64,000 nucleotides of DNA from Circinella umbellata (Eukaryota > Mucoromycota > Mucoromycetes > Mucorales > Lichtheimiaceae). The translations under genes were made by a program, and so were the position numbers. The stretch lies in NCBI GenBank assembly GCA_025093555.1, contig JAIWNF010000047.1, forward strand, positions 62,001 to 126,000. Direction: 5' to 3'. Within the stretch, counting starts at the first letter, position 1, and each line of letters begins with the position of its first letter. Below are positions 36,358 through 47,558 of the stretch, one piece after another. The notes below the pieces were generated by a model. It was not told the origin of the DNA. It did no database searches and worked only from the letters and a program-made list of their open reading frames with translations.

Positions 36358-37214
36358 TTATGTAAGGATTACACTGTTCTTCTTTTTTAGAATATTTAAA
36401 AGGACCATTATCTTGTTCCCAAGGGGAGGGGGCGATAACACTTGGGTATAATAATTTGTTGCTAAAAAGAATGATGGGTCCTGGTACGCCATAGCCATAG
36501 ACGCGTTTCTATATTTAATGTAGAGTAAAAAAAGAGAACAGTTTTTGTTAATAACTTACAAAAGTCGATATATATTTCCGTAATAACCATTTTAACTTGT
36601 CAGTATTATAAATGTAAGTATTAAGGTATTTTTACCTTTCCTTAATAGAGAATTGCGCATCAAATGAAAAGGCTGAAATCCCTCCAGTAGATCTCAGATT
36701 ACCTAAAGCACACTAAAACTATAGTTAGTATGACCCATTCTTTGACTATGCGCCACATTATATCAAAAAGATGCTTTACCATTACGTAAATAGCACTGGG
36801 TGACACAGCTTGATTTTCATAAATCTCTGTAGTATTAGTTATTGGTCACTATTACGTATATTTCAAATCAACGCCAAAAAAAAAAATGGTGATCTTATTC
36901 ATATAACAGTTATTTTTTCTTACTTGCTCTACCGCCCCGAATATTTGGTCCCACTCGATTAATTGTGTTTGTTGCGGTAGTGACCACCCTTTCTACTGCC
37001 ATACCAGACAGATATATAAATAAAAAAATATAATGAACAAAAAAATGATTTTGCATGACTGTGTAGGAGTTCTTTGTTATAATTAGGCCTATCCATCATA
37101 ATCGTGGGCGAAGAAAGTATCTTGGACCAATTTAGTTACTGTTAACCCTGCTTGTGTACCTCTTATAAGTGTAGAAGTGGTTTGCATATTTTGAGACTTG
37201 GATTGATTGCTCAT
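36358..37214 (-). CDS. Short spliced gene of unknown function (possibly decaying)
   Basis: Five small exons fit GT..AG rules and stay in frame: 37214-37160, 36995-36924, 36826-36786, 36712-36636, 36508-36358, giving 131 aa. The reading begins MSNQSKSQNMQTTSTLIRVE and continues VTTATNTINRVGPNIRGGRA, then IYENQAVSPSAIYCALGNL and GGISAFSFDAQFSIKE. Composition is clearly protein-like through exon 4. In exon 5 the spliced frame (NASMAMAYQDPSFF) is less convincing than the +1-shifted frame (VYGYGVPGPIILFSNKLLYP), which suggests a frameshift or a missed tiny exon. In exon 1 the frame also runs on with GLTVTKLVQDTFFAHDYDG before a stop. I recognise no domain. It may be a young or degenerating gene. 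Confidence 0.42.
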
Positions 37215-38525
37215 AAAAGTTTTGTTGCTAGCGCAGTAAATAAATGTATTAAATCTGAAAAATATCAAATAAGAATCGTTGTCACTTTTTATATACGTAC
37301 GTAGTCTCTCGTTGTCGTTTTATACCTTATTCAGTAACTCCACTACATGGATATAAGTATAATAATTTTTATTTTTTTGTATCTCATTTTCCCAAAATTG
37401 GATTTTAAAGTTTTTGAATTTTACAATCGCTTACATCTTTTTAGAAACCTATTATTTGATAAACATAATACTATGAAATGTGCGTAAAGCGTAATAATAG
37501 GTTTAAGCAATGAGGGATATCTATCAAGCTCCTCGTAGACATCTATCTGATCACTGACGGCTTACTTTATTTCAAAATTGGTCCTGAAAAGAATAGCTTG
37601 TCATTATATTGTTGTGATCATGGCACAAACGTCCCTCAACAAAAAAGTTCATCAGCACATCATACGCAACTCTACCTTTCTTCCTGTAAGCCAGGAACTA
37701 GCATGATATGCATTCGTTGCATCATATTTTCAACTTTGATATAATATGGTTGATGTAAGTATTTAGTAACATCAAATTATTATTGAAAATATACGGATTC
37801 TTTTGTAACTCTACTGATGAACCAAGTCGGATTGTTTAATAGCCATGGTCAAGTGCATATATGGTAGTCGTTATGAGTCGTGGCTCATACGTACAACATA
37901 TATTACTAAAATATCAAATCCTTATTCAACATTCAACGCTCTTACAAAGGCTAGTAGATATATACTACAGTACAATGAGGTTTTTTCTCGACCCATCTAA
38001 GAAAATTATAGCAATACTGTCATTGCCACATAAACATGCTACGAGCAAATTTAAAAATCAACTTGATTATAAGTAAAGATATACGTGGTTATAGTATTAG
38101 CATTTTAGCATTTAGTGCATAATCATTACAAAAGACTTTTTTATCAACTATATCAAGGTCTATATACAAGCAAAAAATGCTCAATATTGTTTATACCAAA
38201 ACAACAACAACAAGCTAAGTGTTCAATTCTGCCAGTTCATAATAAAAGAAAGGACGAGATCTTTTTGCAGGCATAGTAAATATAAAGTTCAAAGACTGTA
38301 GACCTAATTATATGACACTTACAAAAGAGTCATCCAAGTATGCCAATGGCGATCACATCTACGTATTACAAAACTTCATAACAACCTTCATTGAAAACAA
38401 AATATATATATATATATTTTATTATCTCTTTTTATCAACAATAATAAATACATAGCTGCTAAATATTAGTGGATATCTAATATATGGTAATTTACAGCTT
38501 GCATTATTCATTCTCATTAACTGAT
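37215..38525. other. Intergenic with weak coding-like scraps
   Basis: 1.3 kb without a supported gene. Minus-strand scraps around 37580-37735 (KYDATNAYHASSWLTGRKV; YDVLMNFFVEGRLCHDHNN) are protein-like but broken, so they may be remnants. Confidence 0.35.
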
Positions 38526-40109
38526 TTAAGCTTCAGCAGTTGAGCTATCGTACTTGTCCAATGCTTTATTCAACAACCCTTTGTAATGATCAACATTTTT
38601 ACTTGCATTACTTGTATAAAGTTCAATCAACTCTGGTGTGACATTTTCCGCTACGTAGTACAACATTATAAAAAAATGTTAATGGTTATTATCTCATTAG
38701 AGTTAATTTCTCAACACAGCCGAAGGCAATAACAATTAAGCTTACGTATTTGTTCAGGACGGGGCTGAGAGCGTACTATATCACCAGGAAGGGCCAAAAG
38801 TGTTTCACCTAATAAAATTGAATTAAAAGACATATATAATTTTTAGTATTCCTTCCCTCATTATATAAATATATATATTATTCATCATACCTTTGAGCGA
38901 TTCATCTTCAATACATGTCAAAACTGCTCGAACAACGGTTTCCATGTTAGTTAGTGGAATCACATCACGGGAACCAAATAAAGGAAGGTCGCGCATTTCA
39001 TCAACCATTGCAGCACTAAAATTGGTAGCAAGACCAGCTGGGCACTAATATATTACCAGCAATAATAAGAATCATTCGTGTCATTGATGATTCAGTAATG
39101 GAAATATAATTATCAATATATATAGTTTGTATTGAACGTACCACGGCATTGACACGAATATTTGCAATTTGAGGAAGAAGGTCGAAAGATCTTGTCCAAC
39201 CAACAACAGCATGCTTGGAAGCACAGTAGGCTGCAATATCTCTATTGTCATATTAATACGTAGAATTTAGACTCAATCAAAAAAAAGTGAAGTGTGGGTA
39301 TATAATGATGTACATATAAAAACATAAATTGTTGAATCTTACAAATCTGCAGTAAAGGCTCCTGTGGATGCATTATTGACAATTACACCTCCGCCTCTTT
39401 TGGCGAGATGCAAAATGGCTACTTTGGTACCTATATCAAGCAATATCTTATGTGAACATTGATAATGTAGATAAAAGCTAATACATATGAAAACTGAGTT
39501 GTACCTTTAATAACACCCATAGTATTGACGTTTATCATAAATTCATCACTTTCGTCTACACTCATAATAAAGTAATATAAGTTAAATTATAAACTGTATT
39601 AAAAAAAAGAGGAGTAATTCCAGTTACCATCCAAATCCTTGAAAGCAGAAATAAATCCACCTTTGCCTGTACCGGCATTAAGAAACACAATCTGGTACGT
39701 AGATATTTGGTAATAAGCAAACCTTAACAAATTGACATTATTAAATCACTGAAAAAAATAGACAGACTTACGTCAACACCTCCGAATTCTTTTTCTGTAC
39801 GTTGGAATAAAGCAATATAATCTTTATATTTTGTCACATCAGTTTTTTGGAAAATAGCAACTTCGGATTTAAGTCTATAAAGCATATACGTTTTATAAGA
39901 ACTAGTACGTAATTCAAGTAAAGAGACAAAAATTCATACTTGGCATTAATTTCTTGTACAGCTGCTTCACCCGCTTCTTCTGCCACATCAGCAATAACCA
40001 CTTTGGCACCACGTTCAGCAAGGGCAATTACAGTAGCTTTACCGATACCAGAAGCAGCACCTGTAATAACAGCCACTTTTCCAGAAAGATTTTTCTCTTC
40101 TACAGTCAT
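38526..40109 (-). CDS. Short-chain dehydrogenase/reductase (classical SDR)
   Basis: Nine exons (40109-39940, 39874-39772, 39691-39628, 39555-39505, 39430-39343, 39241-39142, 39044-38891, 38808-38746, 38650-38526) encode 305 aa. The Rossmann start is KVAVITGAASGIGKATVIAL with the TGxxxGIG cofactor motif. The acidic residue ending strand 2 (VVIADVAEEAG) favours NAD(H). Next come LNAGTG (NAG motif) and the catalytic part NNASTGAF followed by AAYCASKHAVVGW (Ser, Tyr-x3-Lys). Several motifs are completed across introns. The family oxidises or reduces alcohols and ketones; the order resembles 15-hydroxyprostaglandin-dehydrogenase-like SDRs. It lies between two P450 paralogues, which often work in series with an SDR, but a shared pathway is only inferred. 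Confidence 0.9.
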
Positions 40110-40489
40110 TGCGAAATTAAGTGTAATTGATTTATTTGAATAAAATCAGGAAATAGTAAAACTACGTAGTTTATGCAAAAAAATAAAATAAGACAGAATT
40201 ATCTTGTTTATATATACACAATTAATGTTGTACAGAGAAATGTGAATATTCATTCTTATCTGCTGATTCTTCAAGAGTTGCCACTAAGCACTATGGCGCG
40301 CTCCATTGAATTGTCCTTCCTCAAAGAAAAAAAATGTGCTAAGCAATAAAAACATCTCACATTGAACAATACATTCTATCAAGTTAAAAAAAGAATAACA
40401 GCCCCCTCAGTAAAACAATAAATCAAAAACGAGATGAAGAATTTCACACATACGCGCGAAAAACAGAAAAACAATATGATGTCTTCGTC

Positions 40490-41110
40490 AAAAACGAATG
40501 ACTGACCCGATTCTTTACTTGGCAGCTTTTCCACGTGACCATCATCGGCTGATTCAATGGCTGCCAAAATAGAGCATTATGATTCTTGCCCACTACTATT
40601 CACCCTTGGCGATATTTTAACATTACCACAAGAATAACAACCACTCGACTGCATACTCAATCACCTATCAAGGTCCAAAGTCGGTCTGATATTACGTAAA
40701 TGGCAAACGGTCTGGTCAGCTCTCATACGTGGCTTACGCAAAATTGACTACTTGAGTCATCCAAATGACAATTTTGACATGGAGGCACCAGCACCAGAGG
40801 ATGCCATGGATATTCCCATCTCCTCCTCACCACAATCCCTACATCTACACCCTTTGTAACTTTCCTTCCCTTCTTTTTTTTCAATTGTTTCAGCCACACT
40901 AAACTGCATTTGCTCTCACCAATTTGACTTTTTCCCACACTGAATTCTTTTCAGTTTTATTTTCTACCTCTTACTATATATGTATATATACAATTGCTTT
41001 TAATCCTATCGAACTACAAGGAAGCGACCACAGGTCTATAGGCGAAGATCCATTAGTAGTCTTCCATATTAATAAATTTAAATTTTAAACTATCTACTGA
41101 TGCAGATCTA
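40490..41110 (+). pseudogene. Decayed unknown coding repeat, copy B
   Basis: Second copy of the unit at 18.05-18.87 kb. The plus strand reads LDCILNHLSRSKVGLILRKW, then QTVWSALIRGLRKIDYLSH and PNDNFDMEAPAPEDAMDIPI, to a stop at about 40857-40859. Its noncoding tail contains ACAAGGAAGCGACC (about 41020), matching copy A. This copy keeps a longer open frame (about 40640-40859) than copy A but has no intact start. The protein family was not recognised. Coding plus flank similarity between two distant loci argues for a mobile or segmentally duplicated unit. Confidence 0.55.
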
Positions 41111-41259
41111 TAGAGTGGCCTGAAATCTTCAAAAGCTAAGGTTGTAAATAATAAGGGGACGAACCAGAACCTTTTTGTAGCACTCAACATCTACTCACAA
41201 TCCCACAAACATATTTATAACAAACAGTAGTATTATTTTGTTATACATTATATAATAAA

Positions 41260-41508
41260 TCATCTTTTGCATTATTATATGGTAACTCCTTTGATAAAGA
41301 TATTCATTGGTTATATTTATTCTTTATTCGGGTGTCTATTCTTAAAAAACTCTGTCAAATATTTTGGGATTCTTATGAGGATTCATATAATTTTACACCA
41401 GTCAAGAACCTTCCTTTTTTATCTAACAAAACAGATCTTTTTCGGCGTCCATGCCCGTATTTTTATTCACGAGATGGAGTATCAAAGTATGTTTTTTTTC
41501 TCACATGA
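41260..41508 (+). pseudogene. Orphan coding fragment
   Basis: An open frame without a start codon reads GNSFDKDIHWLYLFFIRVSI, then LKKLCQIFWDSYEDSYNFTP and LSNKTDLFRRPCPYFYSRDG before a TGA at 41506-41508. The composition is protein-like, unlike the shadow frames around it. No donor or acceptor gives a sensible gene. Probably debris of a gene or mobile element; family unknown. Confidence 0.4.
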
Positions 41509-41624
41509 AAGGTACTATCATAGAAGTGAATAAAAAAAAGATATCATGGCTCTTTATTTGTTTCCATGAGGTGTTAAATTTAAATTCTTACTGAACCGTG
41601 CTTTTTTTATTTTAACTAGCAACC

Positions 41625-42665
41625 CTTCCTCTATTCGCTCGGATAAATGGGCCTCTTCGCTTCGCTTGGATAACTGAGCCCCTTTGCTTCGCTTAATGAG
41701 CCCCTTCGCGTCGCTCCGGAGCAATCAGAGGTTTGCGTCCCCCTTTGATCCCCAACGTCACTTCGCGTCTGGTAGCAATGATATCCAACGCCGCATCATA
41801 CTTTTTGAGATAAGAAAATAATAAGGTATCACTGTGAAAAATCACAAATAATAATAATGTCATGAATTAATGGAGATTCCATTATGCTATGGTATCCAGA
41901 AAATAATCAGTAGATACTTTGCTTTTGAACTGCTTCGAACCGATTGTTTAAATGTTTTGTAGTATGTGAAGAAAAACATAATTTTGATGCATTGTTTGTG
42001 TCACCGACTGTAAGCTATCTGGAGCAAAAAAGAAAAAAACGAACTGCATACTAAGGACTATATTAGTCTAATAATATGTATCTATGTGTGAAAGAAAAGT
42101 TGCAGCTGGAGATAAAAAAAAAATAAAGTTGGCTATATGATAGTTCACACAAACAAGAATAGGGATTTTCAAATCGGGCACTTCATTCTCATTGTGCCCG
42201 TAGATCTCCAAGCAATTTGGTTTGCTAAGTTAATCTTGGTGGGTTGTTCGCTAGTAGCCTTATCCACAACTCGAACAAACAGGAAAAACGATCGTAGTAA
42301 AAGTTTGGATGCAGTTAAACTCATGCTTATTGCTTTCTTTATGATTGCCGATCGCCTAACGATTCAGAGTGTTGAGACAAATTCGATGATAAATACGTTG
42401 ATGACTGGTAAACTACAAGAATTACAATGGAAATTAACATCGGTTAAAAAAGTTATTTTGCACCTTATTATGATATAGACATATATTATACTTTACAACA
42501 CATGCTTTTTTTATTTTGTATTGAAATTTTACACACACATGCTATTTATTACTACACTTGATAAAATATTATTACTTTCAACTCAGATCTATTTGATAAT
42601 ATAGATTCATACACAGAGACTAAATTTATTCGCGGAGCGAATGTTTGCTCTCAGCGGTGCTTTGT
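41625..42665. mobile_element. Putative decayed element with inverted-repeat-like ends
   Basis: The left end holds a GC-richer array of imperfect units of the type TTCGCTTCGCTTGGATAA followed by TGAGCCCC (41633-41725). At the right end a 15-bp palindrome ATTCGCGGAGCGAAT (42628-42642) lies in the opposite orientation: its complement reads ATTCGCTCCGCGAATAAAT against ATTCGCTCGGATAAAT on the left. Between them are broken coding-like frames: FVVCEEKHNFDALFVSPTVS (about 41956-42052) and a 113-codon frame at 42137-42478. The inverted ends about 1 kb apart suggest a degraded DNA transposon or MITE. No target-site duplication was identified. Confidence 0.35.
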
Positions 42666-42866
42666 TTTAGCGGTTGAACAAACAGAGCTTTTCATCGGTT
42701 ATATATATAAGCAACCAATCTTATTCTCGATGTCAATTAAAATTTGATGTCAGCCAATGAAATGATAACCCATGCTAGATCAATGCTTTACTATATAAAC
42801 AAGGGAAAATTCTCTTTTTTAACAATATATTATTATATTCTCCAGTCATTTATTTCTATTTATCCC

Positions 42867-45183
42867 ATGGACTTGACAACAATAACAAATCAACTTTCGG
42901 GTTATGTCAAAAATATTAATTTGAATAGTCAACAACAACAAAAAATTGGAATTGTTACTGCTGCCACACTCGTTTCTGCCTATGCCCTTTATAAACAATT
43001 TTCAAAAGTATAATGGGATTTTTCGATTCTATGTTATACTCATTATTTGTATATATTTGGATTGACTTAATTTTTTCTTTCATCCATCATTTAGGAAGAG
43101 GACTATGGTTGTCCAACAGTTCCTTATACTGATTCTGTAAAAGGATCAGAGGAAGAGTATCGTAAGGACCCTCGTGCATTTGTTGAAAAATGGACAGAAA
43201 AATTAGGTCCCGTCTATCGAGTTCATATTTTTGGTCGGGTACATTACGCTGTTTCTTTTTTCACTAGTATACTGAGGATTATGTAATGAAACTAGTATAA
43301 AAATAACATCGATGCTAAATATCATATTATTTGTTTATATATTACTAGATGCATACCGTTGTTTCTGGTAAATATGCTCGTGAAGTATTTATGAACGATG
43401 ATTTCAATTTCGTAACCGCTACATTAAAGGTATAGAATAACTCCATCTATCAGAATATATATATCCAGTTTAATATAATACATAATAGTAATCATAAAAA
43501 AATAATATTTATATAGAAATTCGATGTATTCGCTCTTGCTGGTATCTTTGACAGCGATACGATGAATGAGCTTATCCGAAAACTGATCAACCAACATTTG
43601 AACCCGCAATTAAAGGAGTATACACCTCGTGTAGTTAAAAATGTAAGTTTTTATACAACAAACAACAATAATTCATAACATTTGGTTACGTTCTTTAAAG
43701 TTAATTTTACTGTGTGATTTCGATAATAATATAGCTTTCTATCGGCTTCAATGAAATATTAGGTGATGTTACTGGTAAGTATTTTGTTTCTCATGAGTAC
43801 GTTGTCTATCCTCTTTGTGTGAAAAAAAGAGAAATTAATTCATACATTGTGCTATTTTTATTTTGATAAAAAAAAATAGAACCCAAAGAAGTTTATCACC
43901 TTTATCCTTTGCTCAATCGTATGGTGACTCGTGCCAGTGCAACCATTTTTGTTGGTGAAGAATTATGTAAAGATGAAAGTATTCTTCAAGTTATGCAAGG
44001 CATTACAGCCAAGATTGGACAATTTCATCCTCGAGTTAACCCAACTTGGTTAACTGGATTCCCTTCCTTGATGGGTATCTATTTCTGGTACATTGGTAAA
44101 TTCTCAACTGAAATTAAGAACGTACGAAATACTTTAAAGAGTGCTCTTATTCCAGAAATCAAGAAACGCAAAGAAAATGCTGAAAAAGATCCAAATTGGC
44201 AAAGACCCGTAAGCATATGAAGATATATGTCTTTTTTGATGATTGTTACCTGATGAGAACTATTTGATCCGACTATTAACAAATATGATTTTATATACGT
44301 ATTCGAAAAAATATAGACTGACATGTTGCAACAACTTATTGATAACGATCCTTCTGCACCTCTTAATGATAAGTTTTATGAAAATGTGTTGAATTTCTTG
44401 CTTCTTTTAGTCTTTGCTTCCATTCACACAACGACTGAAAATGGAATCATTGTCTTGTATCGTCTTCTTCAAAAACCTGAGATTTTTGATGAGTTATTAA
44501 AAGAGCAACAGCAAGTACTTGAAGAAAATGGTCTTGATCCTCAAGGTGCCAGTGAAGATGTATTTACATGTGATGTTATCAAAAAGATGCCCAAGTTGGA
44601 CAGTGTTGTTCGTGAATCATTGCGTCTCCGTAACCAATTTTATGAACTTCCTCACACAAATATTCGTAATCGTAATGTTGTCTTGAGTAATGGCGTGTCT
44701 ATTCCACCAGGTACGTTATTCATTTTTTTTTATGCTTGTAATATATATATATATACTAATATTCATAATTATAATAATATATAGATATGGACGTTTTGAT
44801 TAACGTCTGGCATAATCATCATGAAGGAGAAGAGACTGATTTGGGAGAATTCAAGCCTTTCCGTTATGCTGGTACAAGATATCCAGCTAGTAAGGTTGCT
44901 GATAACTATTTAGTATTTGGTGAAGGAAAACATGCATGCCCGTAAGTACCTTAAGAATTTATATATATACCCAATTTTTATTAGTAATATATTGATAATG
45001 TACTTATTATTATTTATAATTTACTTTATTAGCGGTCGATGGCTTGCAATTCAAGAAATTAAAACTGTTGTTGCCATGATGGTTCGTGAATATAAATTGA
45101 CTGCGCCTGAAGGTGTAAATTATCCTATGACCGGAAGTGGATTACCGAGTGGCAAGGTTATCATTGAAAAGCGTACCATCTAA
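42867..45183 (+). CDS. Cytochrome P450 (paralogue 2)
   Basis: Nine exons (42867-43007, 43095-43238, 43349-43429, 43517-43642, 43735-43774, 43880-44208, 44317-44710, 44785-44941, 45033-45183) encode 520 aa. It has an N-terminal anchor (IGIVTAATLVSAYALYK), an I-helix FASIHTTTENG, K-helix RESLR (ExxR) and heme loop FGEGKHACPGRW with the Cys. It is similar along its whole length to paralogue 1 on the opposite strand and keeps the same intron positions, except that exon 6 here spans two exons there. Of the two it has the more typical ExxR helix. An in-frame Met at 42744 would add 41 residues; 42867 was chosen because it gives the same N-terminal length as paralogue 1. Confidence 0.93.
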
Positions 45184-45594
45184 ATAATAATAAAAAAATC
45201 CAACTTTTTTCTATCTCTAATCTATTACGTACTTATATCAATAAAGATTCCTGTTCATTTAAAGAAAATACCCTATATCATTCCCTCTCCTTGAGTCCAG
45301 AAAACTATTTTTTGTTATTTGTTATATAGTAAAGGTTTCTCGCTGGTAGTTGCGATGATGTATTTTTTTTTTTTCATTTTATCTGTTGTTGATAAAACGA
45401 TATAACTTTTTTTCCAATTTTGGAATAGTGCCACTTAAGTCACACAAAACTGCTTTGCTGCAACCATTGCTCCTACTTTTTCTACTCAGTTTTTGACACA
45501 TGTACAAAAAATAATAATAACCGACCGTAAACTTACAAGAATGTAGTATTTTATTATTATTCACTAAACTAAATTATAAACAATGAATAAATCC
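45184..45594. other. Convergent 3' spacer
   Basis: Between the P450 stop and the convergent Yop1 gene. AT-rich; AATAAA-like signals near 45239. No gene seen. Confidence 0.5.
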
Positions 45595-46376
45595 TTAATC
45601 CTTCTTTCCAATAAGATCAGAAGCTTTTTGTTTCAAATCATGTGCATGCTTGTCAATATCATTTTGTGCTTCCATAAGGAATGGTCGAATAAATCGTCCA
45701 TATACAATTTCTGCACCCTATTTTTTTTTTCAAAAAAAAAAGAAGTGTTAGGTTACGCGTTAGACATCTACACGTACCAGTTGCTTCCCACCTCCCCAAT
45801 ATATATACACAAATATAACATGTATAGTATAAACATAAATAAAAACTTACTCTGAATTGGGGTAAGGTCAACCATAAAACAAATACAGTTTTAAGTAAAA
45901 AGTAAAAGGGTACCCAGAACAACAACAAATCTGAAAAATATTCAATAATCTGCACAAATCCAATGACTGTCCAATAAGTCAGCCACTGTTTATCATCAGC
46001 TGTTGATGGTGTTTCGATTGCCTTGAATGATGCATATGCTATATATAAATATACAAATAATAATAAAAAATTACCAGTTCCCCAGTTAGTAATCTAGTTA
46101 TGTTTGTTTTTATCACAGAATTCATTCATTTCTGACATTTTTACCTGGATATACCCATGAAATAAAGTTGGTAAGAAGTTGACCAGCAATATTGAAAAAG
46201 ATCATAATAGTGAAAAGACCTCCAGCACCCAATACAATATATGTTTTAGGAACACCCGTGAAACGTTCAAAGTCTTTACAGTATTGAATTTGATCAAGCT
46301 GCTCATCTAATTGTGAAAGAGCTTTTTTACATCTATTTTGAATGTTTTCAGCAGTATAAGGACTGTCGGTTGTCAT
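45595..46376 (-). CDS. YOP1: Yop1/REEP (TB2/DP1/HVA22) ER-shaping protein
   Basis: Three exons (46376-46145, 46038-45851, 45717-45595) encode 180 aa, the usual Yop1 length. The N-terminal amphipathic part is followed by two hydrophobic hairpins: YIVLGAGGLFTIMIFFNIAG with GQLLTNFISWVYP, and the TB2/DP1 core KQWLTYWTVIGFVQIIEYFS, VPFYFLLKTVFVLWLTLPQF and GAEIVYGRFIRPFL. The P-x-A-Y-x-S-F-K-A-I-E-T segment, whose Ala codon is split by an intron, is a family hallmark. Yop1 inserts hairpins into the ER membrane and, with reticulons, makes high-curvature tubules. Confidence 0.93.
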
Positions 46377-47558
46377 TTTTACTTTTTGTTATGTATATAA
46401 AAAAATAAAAAAGAAAGAAAGAAAGACGTTAGAGTTAAAAAAAAAAAAGAAGAGCGGAAGAAAAAGAAGGAGTAAAATTTAAAGACCAATAACATAGTTT
46501 TTATTTATATATCAATAATTTCTTTTGTGGTTATGTGTTGTTGTTTGCATTATATTGGATAATGGACCCTAAAATAATACATCTTTCATTGCTTAATCCA
46601 TTATTTGTTCTATTCGGAGCAACTTTAAATACAAGTTTTTTTTTTTTACTACGTATCATTAGAGAGTTCCACAAGAAAGCTCCGCAATAAAAAATAATAC
46701 CTTTTATCCGAGCAAAGCAGAGTAATTGAGAAAGGGCTTGGCATTTAACATTTGTATAGATATTTTTATAAAAGGCCAGATATTGGTGGTAATGATTATA
46801 TTGCTACTGTTATATTTATATATGTTCGGTCTTCTTTTATTTGTTGCGCTGCCAAGTCTTTTTTATTTATTTATTTTTGATAATCTTACTGCGCGTCTGT
46901 ACTTTTATATAATTACTCATAAAATTATTGTTAATTGACCAAGTTAATAGTATGATATAATGACACTCTTAACAAGATCACTGAACAAAAGCTTCCTTTA
47001 AGTTTTTTAATTGTACCATGTCACTTGCTGGATAGTCTGATAAAAAGAACTAGTAAATAGAGAAGAGTGCTTGTCAATAATGTATACGTATCATTTTTTA
47101 TTAAAGGAACCATTGTAGTCCATAAAGGAAATAAGAAGATGGTTGGGTACTGTTGCAGATCTTTTCTTGTCTCGTAGAAACCAACCAACTAATTAATAAA
47201 GACTCCCTTTCATGATCTTCCTCTTTTTTTTAACCCGTGACAGTAAGGAAAGCTCACAGACCAACGATTTATATGATCACAGATAATATGATGGGTCATA
47301 AGAAGAATAGTTTATATATATATGATATTCCTATTTATGCTAAGACTCAGGATCTATCAAACTTTCTAGTGTATAAATGATATATTTTTGTTATTCTCTT
47401 TGTTTTTTTAGAGTTTTTTTTTTTTCTCTATTGTTAACAATAATAATATATATATGTAGTAAGTGATAATAATATAATATGATTAATTTACAAAGAACAC
47501 AAAATGAATAAATATGCTATATATTTTCTATATCATGTATAAAAAGACCTCTCCCAGT
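46377..47558. other. Intergenic region
   Basis: 1.2 kb: promoter side of Yop1 and 3' flank of Atp23. A sequence TTATCCGAGCAAAGCAGAG (about 46704-46722) is the reverse complement of the TTGCTCGGATAA type found in the 41.6-kb array. No gene seen. Confidence 0.45.

Noticed and set aside
37861..38076. 71-codon plus-strand frame
   Set aside because: No domain, no splice partners and no second copy; most likely chance.
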